Below are positions 18,384 through 26,920 of a stretch of 32,143 nucleotides of DNA, piece after piece. Both the position numbers and the translations under genes were made by a program. Origin of the DNA: Syntrophorhabdaceae bacterium (lineage in GTDB: Bacteria > Desulfobacterota > Syntrophorhabdia > Syntrophorhabdales > Syntrophorhabdaceae); the NCBI GenBank assembly GCA_026415675.1, contig JAOAGQ010000051.1, positions 1 through 32,143 of the forward strand, in the 5' to 3' direction. Position 1 is the first letter of the stretch, and each line of letters starts with the position of its first letter. The notes under the pieces are model-generated. The model saw only the letters and a program-made list of their open reading frames with translations. It was not told the DNA's origin and did not search any database.

Positions 18384-19811
18384 CTATGGGATCTTCACAT
18401 ACCCCGTGCTTCCTGTCCTGAAGTCGATCACAAGGAGTGTTAACTGTTGCTGACCGAATGTGGCCATTAAATCGTTGAAACCCTTCACTCCCTCCACGGC
18501 CCTGCCGTTTATCTCAAGGATGATATCCCCCGGTTCAAGCCCTATTCTGGCAGCAGGGGAGTTTGCATATACCTTAGCTATCGCCACCCCTTGCTCCTTT
18601 TCGAGCCCGAATCGGGCAGCCTCTTTGTCTCTTACCTTTCTCACCTCGATGCCGAGGCGTTCCTTTGTGGATAAGGCGGATACCTTGGCCATCTCCTGGG
18701 GATTACCTATTTTTAGGCTGACATCTATCTTTTTCCCTTCCCTCAATACCGTGACCGTTACGTTACTCCCTATGGGGTATAACGAAACCTCATTCCTGAA
18801 AGATGTGGAATTTACCACCTCTTTACCCTGGAAGTGGGTAATGACATCCCCCTTTTTTATGCCTGCCTTATCCGCCGGCCCTCCTTTTATGGTATCCTCG
18901 ATATATGCCCCCTTTGGGGCCTCGAGTTTTAATGCCTTTGCCTGCTCCGGTGTCAGATCCCTTACGGTAACCCCTATCCATCCTCTCTCTACCTTGCCGT
19001 GGGCGATAATCCTTTCAGCCACATGGGTCGCAATCTTGCTCGGTATCGCAAAACCTATGCCTTCGTAACCTCCAGAGCCTGATATGATCGCAGTATTTAC
19101 CCCTATCACCTCTCCCTGAAGATTGAGTAGAGGACCTCCGCTATTACCGGGGTTTATCGCAGCGTCCGTCTGGAGGAAGTCCTCATACCCCGTGGGGTCT
19201 GTGATACCCTGTCTGTGTTTGGCGCTTATGATACCCTGGGTTACCGTCTGGCTTAACCCTCGGGGATGACCTATGGCGACCACCCACTCCCCCACCTCTA
19301 CCCTATCGGAGTTACCGAACGTTACATAGGAGAGTTTTTCCTTCGCGGATATCTTTATGACGGCGAGATCCGTTTTCGGGTCAGTCCCTACGAGTTTTGC
19401 CGTGTATTTGTTTCCATTTGAGAGTTGCACCTCAATCTTTGTTGCACCCCCGACCACATGGTAGTTTGTGAGTATATGCCCCTGCGGGTCTATGATCATG
19501 CCCGTTCCCATGCCCCTCAACTCCCTTTTATATTTTCTCGGAGCCCTGGGGGTACCGAAAAAGAAGTTGAAGAAAGGGTCGTTTTCAAAAGGAAAAGAAG
19601 GTACAACCACCTCCTGCTGTCCTGTAACCTCGATATTTACTACGGCGGGGATATTCTTCTTTGCGACCTGGATAATGGCCGTTGTTAAATCGACCGTATT
19701 TTTTGTCTTTTCCGCGGCAGGGGCGGAAAGGATCGATGCCATAAGCAGTATAACCGATACACATAGGATCGAAAGACTCTTATATGATCCCCTATCGAAT
19801 ATGCAGGCCAT
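18384..19811 (-). CDS. degQ: DegQ/HtrA-family periplasmic serine protease
   Basis: Deg proteases degrade or refold misfolded envelope proteins. The 475-residue product has an N-terminal signal peptide (about 1-33), a trypsin-like domain with the triad His118 (ILTNYHVV), Asp148 (KTDLAVI) and Ser224 (NPGNSGGP), and two PDZ domains (about 277-368 and 385-465, with GPADKAGIKKGDVI and SPAARIGLEPGDII). The ATG at 19811 follows AAGGAGG. It has its own promoter and terminator. Signal removal near LSA-PAAEK seems likely. DegP, DegQ and DegS types cannot be separated firmly here; two PDZ domains exclude DegS. Confidence 0.94.
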   Translation of the reverse strand: MACIFDRGSYKSLSILCVSVILLMASILSAPAAEKTKNTVDLTTAIIQVAKKNIPAVVNIEVTGQQEVVVPSFPFENDPFFNFFFGTPRAPRKYKRELRGMGTGMIIDPQGHILTNYHVVGGATKIEVQLSNGNKYTAKLVGTDPKTDLAVIKISAKEKLSYVTFGNSDRVEVGEWVVAIGHPRGLSQTVTQGIISAKHRQGITDPTGYEDFLQTDAAINPGNSGGPLLNLQGEVIGVNTAIISGSGGYEGIGFAIPSKIATHVAERIIAHGKVERGWIGVTVRDLTPEQAKALKLEAPKGAYIEDTIKGGPADKAGIKKGDVITHFQGKEVVNSTSFRNEVSLYPIGSNVTVTVLREGKKIDVSLKIGNPQEMAKVSALSTKERLGIEVRKVRDKEAARFGLEKEQGVAIAKVYANSPAARIGLEPGDIILEINGRAVEGVKGFNDLMATFGQQQLTLLVIDFRTGSTGYVKIP

Positions 19812-19847
19812 GGTTTCCTCCTTGCGCTTTAAATCAAACGATGTTTT

Positions 19848-19876
19848 AATATAAAACCTTACACACCATCAATCAA
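19848..19876 (-). promoter_or_regulatory. Sigma70-type promoter for degQ
   Basis: Read leftward, TTGATT (19871-19876), a 17-base spacer and TATATT (19848-19853). It lies 37 bases upstream of the degQ ATG. No sigmaE-type (GAACTT/TCTGA) boxes were noticed. Confidence 0.6.
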
Positions 19877-19937
19877 CTGTTAATTGAAAAAATTTATACA
19901 GGGCAAATAATTTACAGCAAATGAGTAGACATTTTTG

Positions 19938-19967
19938 TTGAAAACGATTGGGGAAAAGTTGTAATTA
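19938..19967 (+). promoter_or_regulatory. Possible promoter of the acs (CODH/ACS) cluster
   Basis: TTGAAA (19938-19943) is followed after 18 bases by TAATTA (19962-19967), with TATAAA overlapping at 19966-19971. It is the best pair in the 175-base region divergent from degQ. No sigma54 motif was seen. Confidence 0.4.
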
Positions 19968-19986
19968 TAAATAGGATAAGCAAGTA

Positions 19987-21960
19987 ATGAACAGGTTCAA
20001 AGTAAAGTTTCTTCCCTTAGACCGGATTTACACTACCGATGGAGATGAAACCATCCTCGATGTTGCCATGAAATTCGGGGTCCATATAAACGCCTCCTGC
20101 GGTGGGAACGCCTCCTGCGGTAAATGTAAAATAAAGGTCGTAGAAGGTAATATATCTTCTCCCCTCCACCCGAGGATACCGAAATGGGAATACGATGCGG
20201 GGTTCAGGCTTGCCTGTATGACAAGGCCCAAATCCGATGTGGTTATAGAGATACCCTTTGAATCCCAGATAGATAGATATGCCTTGAAGCAAAAGGAGAG
20301 GGCCTCCCTCATACTATCCCCCTCAGACCTGGGGGAACTCGTCAAGGGGTGGGAGGTGGATCCTGCGGTCTTTAAAAGGTATCTCGAACTTCCGCCCCCC
20401 TCTGGGGAGGATAACGTATCTGATCTCGATAGGCTGACAAGGGAGTTGAGGCAGACATTCAATGGTATCTCTGTTGATTTCAGGGTTATCACAAAGATGA
20501 GTAGAATTTTAAGGGAGGCCAACTGGAAGGTCACGGTCACCCTTGTCTTAACGAGAAAGGGTTACAAACTTATTAATATTGAGCCGGGGAATACGGCGGA
20601 TAAAAACTACTCGATAGTGATAGATATAGGGACAACAACGGTATGCGGCCAGCTCCTCGACCTTGCAAACTGTAGTGTCTTCAGCCTTAAAGAGACAACG
20701 GGCAACGGAAGGGATGTATGTACCCTTGCGGAATCCTCCGACTATAACGCCCAGATCAGTTACGGCGAGGATGTGATCTCGAGGATCATGTACTCCCAGA
20801 AGAAGGGGGGGTTGAAAAAGCTGCAGGAGTCGGTGGTGAATACGATAAACGGGGTGATAAAGGAACTCCTCGATATAAGCGGGGTGGACGTGGGGTATAT
20901 ATCCCACCTTGTATTTGCAGGAAATACGACGATGACCCATCTTGCGCTCGGGCTCGACCCCAAATATATCATGCTCTCCCCTTATACACCCACCGCAACA
21001 TTCATACCCCCTGTAAGGGCTATCCATCTCGGGATAAACGTGAAAGACCACGTCCATATATACATCTTTCCCTGTGTTGCATCTTATGTGGGAGGGGATA
21101 TCGTTGCCGGGGTTTTAGGCTCAGGGATCTTCCAGAGGGACAAGACCACCCTTTTCATGGATATTGGAACGAACGGAGAGATAGTCCTTGGAAACAGAGA
21201 CTGGCTTTTATGTACATCGTGTTCCGCAGGGCCGGCCTTCGAGGGGGGTGGAATAAAATTCGGAATGAGGGCCGGAAGGGGCGCTATAGAGCAGGTAAGG
21301 ATAAACCCGAGCACGTATGAACCCATGATACTGACCATAGGGAGGAGTAAGCCCATGGGTATCTGTGGTTCGGGATTGATAGATATCGTCTCTGAACTTA
21401 CCGAGACAGGCCTTATAGACCAGAGGGGGAAATTTATAAGGGATAAAGGTATAAAAAGGATAAGGGAGGGGGAAAGTGGGTATGAGTATGTGCTCTGTTA
21501 TGCCCCCGAGACCCAGATAAACAGGGACATTGTCCTGACAGAGGCCGATATAGACAATCTTATAAGGGCAAAGGCAGCGATATACGGAGGGTGCAAGATA
21601 CTCCTTGAGAGTGCTGGGCTTACCTTTCAAGACCTCGATATGGTGATAATTGCCGGTGGTTTTGGCCATTATATCAGTCTTGAAAAGGCGATTATGATAG
21701 GTCTTCTTCCGGAATTGGCGGAGGATAAGTTCCTCTTTGTGGGGAATGGCTCCCTTTTGGGCGCGAGGCTACTCTCCTTCTCCCAGGGTTTTTTGGGAGA
21801 GACGGAAAGGATAGCGAGGACGATGACCAATGTTGAGCTTTCAAATAATACAAGGTTCATGGATGAATATATCGCTGCCATGTTTATCCCCCATACAGAC
21901 CAAGGGGCGTTTCCGAAGGTAATGGAGCGTTTGAGGGCAAATAGGGAAAAGGAGATATAG
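19987..21960 (+). CDS. acsV: Reductive activator of the corrinoid iron-sulfur protein (RACo/AcsV)
   Basis: RACo uses ATP hydrolysis to re-reduce the corrinoid of AcsCD from inactive Co(II) to Co(I). The 657-residue product begins with a [2Fe-2S] ferredoxin domain with Cys38, Cys44, Cys47 and Cys77 (ASCGGNASCGKCK, then LACMT). After a linker and middle domain, the C-terminal half is an ASKHA-type ATPase: DIGTTT (213-218), FAGNTTMTHLALGL, FMDIGTNGEIVLGN and IIAGGFGHYISLEKA. ATG 19987 has only a weak AGGA about ten bases upstream. It is the first gene of the acs cluster, divergent from degQ. Length and domain order match the family. Confidence 0.92.
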   Translation: MNRFKVKFLPLDRIYTTDGDETILDVAMKFGVHINASCGGNASCGKCKIKVVEGNISSPLHPRIPKWEYDAGFRLACMTRPKSDVVIEIPFESQIDRYALKQKERASLILSPSDLGELVKGWEVDPAVFKRYLELPPPSGEDNVSDLDRLTRELRQTFNGISVDFRVITKMSRILREANWKVTVTLVLTRKGYKLINIEPGNTADKNYSIVIDIGTTTVCGQLLDLANCSVFSLKETTGNGRDVCTLAESSDYNAQISYGEDVISRIMYSQKKGGLKKLQESVVNTINGVIKELLDISGVDVGYISHLVFAGNTTMTHLALGLDPKYIMLSPYTPTATFIPPVRAIHLGINVKDHVHIYIFPCVASYVGGDIVAGVLGSGIFQRDKTTLFMDIGTNGEIVLGNRDWLLCTSCSAGPAFEGGGIKFGMRAGRGAIEQVRINPSTYEPMILTIGRSKPMGICGSGLIDIVSELTETGLIDQRGKFIRDKGIKRIREGESGYEYVLCYAPETQINRDIVLTEADIDNLIRAKAAIYGGCKILLESAGLTFQDLDMVIIAGGFGHYISLEKAIMIGLLPELAEDKFLFVGNGSLLGARLLSFSQGFLGETERIARTMTNVELSNNTRFMDEYIAAMFIPHTDQGAFPKVMERLRANREKEI

Positions 21961-21973
21961 AAAAGGGGTTGAG

Positions 21974-22741
21974 ATGCAGAAGGTGATAGCGGTAGCTGGA
22001 AAAGGGGGGGTTGGAAAGACGACGATGGCCGGTCTTATGGTGAGGTATCTCGTAGAGGAGTTAGGGTCGAGGTCTGTCCTCGCCGTCGATGCAGACCCCA
22101 ATTCAAACCTCAACGAGGTCCTCGGTATGGAGGTGAGGGTTACCATCGGTGATGCGAGAGAGGTGATGAAGAAGGAAGTACCCATTGGTATGACGAAGGA
22201 TGTATGGTTTGAGTATAAGGTCCATGAGGCGGTGATCGAAGGAAATGGTTTCGACCTCCTTGTGATGGGACGGCCTGAGGGTCCAGGCTGTTACTGTGCC
22301 GCAAATACCCTTGCGAAAAAATATATAGACACTTTGAGGGAAAACTATGCCTATGTTGTTGTGGACAACGAGGCAGGTATGGAGCATATAAGCAGGCTTG
22401 TAACCCAAGACATAGATACCCTCTATATCTTTTCAGATGCCACAAAAAGGGGGATAATAACCGCAAAGAGGATAGAGGAACTGATCCTGAACCTAAACCT
22501 TAATATAAGAGAACACTACGTAGTTGTGAACAGGATAAAAGCTAAGGAGGAAGGGGAATTAGAGGCCTATGCTCGACAGATCGGGATAAAGATAGAAGGG
22601 TTTATAAGAAATGACGATGTGTTGGCGGAGAACGATATATCAGGAAGGACTGTTTTTGAGTTGAGCAAAGATTCACAAGCCCTTTCAGATGCTTATAGAA
22701 TCTTCGAAGCGACAATAAAAAAACAAAAAGAAGAAAATTAG
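21974..22741 (+). CDS. cooC: CODH nickel-insertion accessory ATPase CooC
   Basis: CooC is a P-loop ATPase (MinD/NifH type) needed to mature the Ni-Fe-S cluster of CO dehydrogenase. The 255-residue product has the deviant Walker A motif GKGGVGKTT (9-17), VDADPNSN (38-45) and the Walker B-like YVVVDNEAGMEHISR. Cys106 and Cys108 form the CYC version of the CXC motif, which in CooC proteins binds metal between two subunits. The gene starts 13 bases after the acsV stop behind AGGGG. The position beside acsV and acsA fits this role over a ParA-like function. Confidence 0.93.
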   Translation: MQKVIAVAGKGGVGKTTMAGLMVRYLVEELGSRSVLAVDADPNSNLNEVLGMEVRVTIGDAREVMKKEVPIGMTKDVWFEYKVHEAVIEGNGFDLLVMGRPEGPGCYCAANTLAKKYIDTLRENYAYVVVDNEAGMEHISRLVTQDIDTLYIFSDATKRGIITAKRIEELILNLNLNIREHYVVVNRIKAKEEGELEAYARQIGIKIEGFIRNDDVLAENDISGRTVFELSKDSQALSDAYRIFEATIKKQKEEN

Positions 22742-22766
22742 TGATGAAAATTTAAATTTTTTTATG

Positions 22767-22794
22767 TTAAATTAGAGAGTTTAAGAATTATTAT
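22767..22794 (+). promoter_or_regulatory. Possible internal promoter before folD
   Basis: The 89-base gap is very AT-rich. TTAAAT (22767-22772), 16 bases and TATTAT (22789-22794) form a weak pair; the -10 is good and the -35 poor. An AT palindrome with a T-run at 22747-22763 could act as a weak attenuator. Confidence 0.3.
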
Positions 22795-22830
22795 GTTGAA
22801 AATTGAAACAGAAGAAGGAGGGGTGTTATT

Positions 22831-23718
22831 ATGAGTGCAAAAATCATAAGCGGCACCGAGATTGCGTCTCAGATTAGAGAGGAGATCAAATCGGAGACGG
22901 AGAGGTTAAACAGGGATTACGGTATATCCCCCGGACTTCTCACCATCATTGTAGGGAATAACCCCGCATCGGTCAGTTATGTAACGGCAAAACAGAAGAC
23001 CGCCAAAGAACTGGGTTTCTATTCTGTACAGGAGGATTTACCGGAGGATACATCGGAGGAGACACTTCTTAGTGTAATAGACAGATACAACAGAGATCCA
23101 AAGATACACGGGATACTTGTCCAACTCCCCCTGCCTAAACAGATAAACGAAAACAAGGTGCTCTATGCGATCGACCCCGATAAGGATGTGGATGGATTCC
23201 ACCCTGTGAACGTGGGCAGACTCATGATAGGGGAGGGCCGTTATTATCCGTGCACACCCTACGGTATCCAACAGATGCTGATAAGGAGTGGCGTAGAGAT
23301 CGATGGGGCAGAGGTGGTTGTGGTGGGTAGGAGTAACATAGTTGGAAAACCCATCTCAATGATGCTCGTCCAGAAGGCAAAAGGGGCAAATGCCACGGTG
23401 ACCATGTGCCATACGGGCACAAAAAATCTATCTTCCCACACAAAAAGGGCAGACATACTCATTGTTGCAGCAGGCAGACCGAAGGCGATCACAGCGGATA
23501 TGGTAAAAGAAGGGGCCGTCGTGATAGATGTAGGGGTAAACAGGATAGGGATGACCCCGGAAGGAAAGGCAAAACTATGCGGTGATGTAGATTTTGATGC
23601 TGTAAAAGAGAAGGCTTCTGCCATAACCCCTGTACCTGGAGGTGTAGGTCCCATGACCATTACCATGCTCATGTTGAATACACTGAAGGCTGCAAAGTTT
23701 GCCCACAACATCACATAG
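22831..23718 (+). CDS. folD: Bifunctional methylenetetrahydrofolate dehydrogenase / methenyltetrahydrofolate cyclohydrolase
   Basis: FolD interconverts 10-formyl-, methenyl- and methylene-tetrahydrofolate with NADP(H), two steps of the methyl branch of the Wood-Ljungdahl pathway. The 295-residue product has the active-site segment SYVTAKQKTAKELG with Tyr50 and Lys54, ILVQLPLP, PDKDVDGFHP, and the nucleotide-binding VVVVGRSNIVGKPI, as well as PGGVGPMTITML near the end. The ATG follows a very strong AAGGAGGGG. It lies inside the acs cluster between cooC and a small unknown gene, linking folate and CODH/ACS chemistry. Confidence 0.97.
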   Translation: MSAKIISGTEIASQIREEIKSETERLNRDYGISPGLLTIIVGNNPASVSYVTAKQKTAKELGFYSVQEDLPEDTSEETLLSVIDRYNRDPKIHGILVQLPLPKQINENKVLYAIDPDKDVDGFHPVNVGRLMIGEGRYYPCTPYGIQQMLIRSGVEIDGAEVVVVGRSNIVGKPISMMLVQKAKGANATVTMCHTGTKNLSSHTKRADILIVAAGRPKAITADMVKEGAVVIDVGVNRIGMTPEGKAKLCGDVDFDAVKEKASAITPVPGGVGPMTITMLMLNTLKAAKFAHNIT

Positions 23719-23764
23719 AGAAGTCTATTTACCGTTACTCCAAGATAAAGATCAGGAGGTCTTT

Positions 23765-23980
23765 ATGAACAACTATCAATACGAGGAGAAAGAGAGTTTC
23801 GATGGGAGAAAGGTTAAAGTCTTGGGTCCCACCTATGAGGAGGGAAAACCCCAGGGTATGCAGGACTGGAAGGTAAAGCTCGGGGGCAGGGAGGAGATAC
23901 TTGGCTACCTTAAAACGGCGTTGAGATATTGGTATAGCAAGGACTGGTTCGGTAGCGAGAGGAGAAAGCAAGAGGCGTAA
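23765..23980 (+). CDS. Unrecognised 71-residue protein inside the CODH/ACS cluster
   Basis: The frame begins at ATG 23765 behind a strong AGGAGG (23754-23759, five-base spacing). The frame is open further upstream but lacks a ribosome site there. The product is soluble and highly charged, with no signal peptide, membrane segment, Cys or His, so cluster or Ni binding through thiols or imidazoles is unlikely. The first 35 residues (MNNYQYEEKESFDGRKVKVL onward) look extended and polar. The C-terminal half contains DWKVKLGG, a likely amphipathic helix (EEILGYLKTALRYWYS) and KDWFG, with Trp35, Trp56 and Trp61. It lies 46 bases after folD and 26 bases before acsD. I do not recognise the family; a small partner of the corrinoid protein or CODH/ACS is a guess from location. 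Confidence 0.75.
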   Translation: MNNYQYEEKESFDGRKVKVLGPTYEEGKPQGMQDWKVKLGGREEILGYLKTALRYWYSKDWFGSERRKQEA

Positions 23981-24006
23981 ATAAAGAGAAATAAAGGGAG
24001 GCATAC

Positions 24007-24951
24007 ATGGCTTTTGAGATACCAAAGATAAAATATACAGGAAAGATAAGGGAAGTGACCATAGGGATACCCCCAAATGAGGTCACAATCGGGGGAGAGA
24101 GTTGTTATCCCTTCTATCTTTTTGAAGGGGATATGCCCTATAAGCCGAGGGTTGCCTTTGAGGTATGGGACCATGAACCTCAGGAATGGCAGAGCTGGGC
24201 GGTGGAACCCTTTGCGGATGTGATACATAGCCCTTCTGCATGGGCAAAAAAATGTGTGGAATCATACGGTGCGGAAATCATAGCCCTCCAGCTTAAAAGT
24301 GCAGACCCAAACGGTATGAATAGGGATGTGGAAGAGGTTGTCTCTGTAGTAAAGGATGTGATAAATAGCGTCAATGTTCCTGTTATTGTATGGGGTACTG
24401 CAAACGACGAGAAGGATACCGCCCTTTTAAGGAGGGTGGCAGAGGTCTGTGAGGGTAAAAATGTTGCCATAGGGCCTGTCACAGAGAAGAACTACAAGCA
24501 GATAGGGGCCATGGCAATAGGGTATAACCAGGTTGTCCTTGCCTCCACCCCGATAGATGTCAACCTCGCAAAGCAGCTTAACATACTCCTCGGTAATCTT
24601 GGCGTAAAAGACGATAAACTCGCGGTGGACCCAACAACAGGGGGTCTCGGCTACGGCCTTGAATACACCTATTCTGTGATAGAGAGAGACAGGATGGCGG
24701 CCTTGACCCAGGAGGATGTGAAACTACAGTATCCCATAGTCTGCAACCTCGCCAATGAGGTATGGAAGACAAAGGAGACAAAGGTAACGAAAGAGGAAGA
24801 CCCTAAAATGGGGGATGAGAAAAAGAGGGCCATCCTGATGGAGGGGGTTACGGCGATGACTCTTTTGATCGCAGGGGCCGATATCGTGATCATGAGACAT
24901 CCCGATAGTGTGGCCCTGGTTAAAGAAATGATAAAAGAATTGACAGCTTAA
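24007..24951 (+). CDS. acsD: CODH/ACS corrinoid iron-sulfur protein small subunit (delta)
   Basis: AcsD pairs with AcsC to form the corrinoid iron-sulfur protein that carries the methyl group. The 314-residue product is a TIM-barrel protein. Family segments are MAFEIPKIKYTGKIREV, VAFEVWDHEP, AEIIALQLKSADPNG, VPVIVWGTANDEKD, and the C-terminal DPTTGGLGYGLEYTYSVIE. It has no [4Fe-4S] motif, as expected for the small subunit. The ATG has GGGAGG five bases before. It lies nine bases before acsA. Length agrees with the bacterial family. Confidence 0.95.
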   Translation: MAFEIPKIKYTGKIREVTIGIPPNEVTIGGESCYPFYLFEGDMPYKPRVAFEVWDHEPQEWQSWAVEPFADVIHSPSAWAKKCVESYGAEIIALQLKSADPNGMNRDVEEVVSVVKDVINSVNVPVIVWGTANDEKDTALLRRVAEVCEGKNVAIGPVTEKNYKQIGAMAIGYNQVVLASTPIDVNLAKQLNILLGNLGVKDDKLAVDPTTGGLGYGLEYTYSVIERDRMAALTQEDVKLQYPIVCNLANEVWKTKETKVTKEEDPKMGDEKKRAILMEGVTAMTLLIAGADIVIMRHPDSVALVKEMIKELTA

Positions 24952-24960
24952 GGAGGAGGT

Positions 24961-26907
24961 ATGTCTGAGGAAAAAGTGAGAAGCGTTGATAAGGCGACTC
25001 TTGAGCTCATCGAGAAGGCGCAGAGTGATAAGATAAGCACTGTGTTCTCAAGGGCAGATGAGATAAAACCATGTCCGATAGGGGTTGAAGAGAGCTGCTG
25101 TAAGATCTGTGCGATGGGGCCATGCAGGCTTCCAAGGTCCAAAAAGGAAGAGCAGAAGGAGCGCCGGGGGGTATGCGGGGCAACGATAGAGACGGTCGTT
25201 GCAAGGAACTTTGCGAGAAAGGTGGCTGCAGGAGCGGCCTCCCATAGTGACCACTCGAGGGAAGTTGTGGAGACGTTCATAAAGGCGGCAAAAGGGGAGG
25301 CACAGGGTTTTGAGATAAAGGATGAGGTGAAACTCCTCGAGGTTGCCCTTGATTTCGGCATAGAGATAGAGAACAGGGATCCGAAGGAGATAGCCCTTGA
25401 ACTCGGAGAAAAGGCCTTACAAGAATTCGGAAAACAGCACGGAGAGCTCACCTATATAAAGAAGGCACCTTTAAGAAGGCAGGAGATATGGAGAAAATAC
25501 GGCGTTGTCCCGAGGGGTATAGATAGGGAAGTCGTTGAGATTATGCACAGGACCCATATGGGGGTGGATCAGGATTACAAACATCTCCTCCTCCAGGCTA
25601 CGAGATGTGCCCTTGCCGATGGTTGGGGTGGTTCCATGATCTCAACAGACCTCCAAGATATCATGTTTGGAACCCCCGTTCCTGTTCTCGGTAATATAAA
25701 CCTCGGTGTTTTAAAGGAAGACCATGTGAATGTTGTGGTCCACGGGCACGAGCCCCTTCTGCCGGAACTCCTGGTTGTTGCAAGTAAAGACCCTGAGATA
25801 AAGGCGATGGCGGAGAAGGTGGGGGCAAAGGGTATTAACCTTGCCGGCATGTGCTGTTCTGCCAACGAGGTGTTGATGAGACACGGGATACCCTGTGCAG
25901 GTAATTTCCTCCAACAGGAACTTGCCCTTATAACCGGGGCCGTTGAGGTGATGACCGTCGATGTCCAGTGCGAGATGCAGGGGTTAAAGGATGTGGCGGA
26001 ATGTTTCCACACGAGACTTATAACCACTTCAAACAGGGCAAAGATAGAGGGGGCAGACCATATAGAGTTTCACCCCGAAACAGGTCTTGATACGGCAAAG
26101 AGGATACTGAAAATCGCAATAGAAAATTTCCCCAACAGGAAACATACCGTCCATATACCTGCCTACAGCCAGGATACCGTTGTGGGGTTTAGCCATGAAA
26201 CGATCAACTATCTCTTAGGGGGTTTATTCAGGGCGAGTTACAGACCCCTAAACGACAACATTATAAACGGTAGGATTAGGGGTGTGGCAGGGGTAGTGGG
26301 TTGTAACAACGTCCGTACCACCCATGATTCCGCCCATTTGACCATGATTAAAGAGCTTATAAAGAACGATGTGATCGTCCTGACCACCGGTTGTGCTGCC
26401 ATGGCATGCGGCAAGGCAGGTTTACTTACCCCTGAGGCGGCGGCACAGTACGCCGGTTCAGGCCTTGCCGAGGTCTGTGAGGCGGTGGGGATCCCTCCTG
26501 TGCTCCATATGGGGGCCTGTGTGGACAACTCGAGGATTCTGATTGCGGCAACCGCTATGGTAAAGGAAGGGGGCTTAGGAGATGATATAAGTGACCTCCC
26601 CGCTGCGGGGGCGGCCCCGGAGTGGATGAGCGAGAAGGCCTTGGCAATAGGCCAGTACTTCGTTGCATCAGGGGTTTTCACGGTTTTCGGTACAACGTGG
26701 CCTACCCTCGGAAGTGAACGGGTAACCCGCCACCTCTTTGAAGAACTCGAAGATATGTATAAAGGCAAATGGGCCTTTGAACCCGACCCTGAAAAGGCGG
26801 CGAAATTGATGTTAGAGCATATCGACAAGAAGAGGAAGGCCTTAGGTATTGACAAGGCAAGGGAAAGGGTACTCTTCGACATGGCCATGAGAAGGGCACT
26901 CGCATAA
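24961..26907 (+). CDS. acsA: Carbon monoxide dehydrogenase catalytic subunit of CODH/ACS
   Basis: This Ni-Fe-S enzyme interconverts CO2 and CO and passes CO to AcsB. The 648-residue product has the N-terminal D- and B-cluster cysteines Cys38, Cys46, Cys47, Cys50, Cys55 and Cys72 (CPIGVEESCCKICAMGPC), and the SHSDHSR histidine segment (95-101) implicated in proton relay. C-cluster segments follow: NLAGMCCSANEV, DVQCEMQG, GVVGCNNV, TTGCAAMACGK and HMGACVDNSR. All expected metal ligands are present. Its place beside acsB and acsD supports a CODH/ACS role over a stand-alone CooS. The ATG has AAGGAGG just upstream. Confidence 0.97.
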   Translation: MSEEKVRSVDKATLELIEKAQSDKISTVFSRADEIKPCPIGVEESCCKICAMGPCRLPRSKKEEQKERRGVCGATIETVVARNFARKVAAGAASHSDHSREVVETFIKAAKGEAQGFEIKDEVKLLEVALDFGIEIENRDPKEIALELGEKALQEFGKQHGELTYIKKAPLRRQEIWRKYGVVPRGIDREVVEIMHRTHMGVDQDYKHLLLQATRCALADGWGGSMISTDLQDIMFGTPVPVLGNINLGVLKEDHVNVVVHGHEPLLPELLVVASKDPEIKAMAEKVGAKGINLAGMCCSANEVLMRHGIPCAGNFLQQELALITGAVEVMTVDVQCEMQGLKDVAECFHTRLITTSNRAKIEGADHIEFHPETGLDTAKRILKIAIENFPNRKHTVHIPAYSQDTVVGFSHETINYLLGGLFRASYRPLNDNIINGRIRGVAGVVGCNNVRTTHDSAHLTMIKELIKNDVIVLTTGCAAMACGKAGLLTPEAAAQYAGSGLAEVCEAVGIPPVLHMGACVDNSRILIAATAMVKEGGLGDDISDLPAAGAAPEWMSEKALAIGQYFVASGVFTVFGTTWPTLGSERVTRHLFEELEDMYKGKWAFEPDPEKAAKLMLEHIDKKRKALGIDKARERVLFDMAMRRALA

Positions 26908-26912
26908 GGAGG
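26908..26912 (+). promoter_or_regulatory. Ribosome binding site deciding the acsB start
   Basis: GGAGG (26908-26912) is 8 bases before ATG 26921 but only 2 before ATG 26915, favouring the second start. Confidence 0.65.
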
Positions 26913-26920
26913 TAATGGAT

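Noticed and set aside
20028-20540. 170-codon open frame antisense to the N-terminal part of acsV
   Set aside because: acsV is certain from its ferredoxin and ATPase motifs; the antisense product is Ser/Leu-rich with no motif.
23699-23764. Upstream extension of the 71-residue protein
   Set aside because: The frame is open here, but it would overlap the folD end, and the AGGAGG at 23754-23759 points to ATG 23765.
25139-25175. Possible disruption of the CODH cluster region by the long lysine/glutamate-rich stretch
   Set aside because: The stretch between Cys55 and Cys72 is the normal variable spacer in this family; frame and ligands continue intact.
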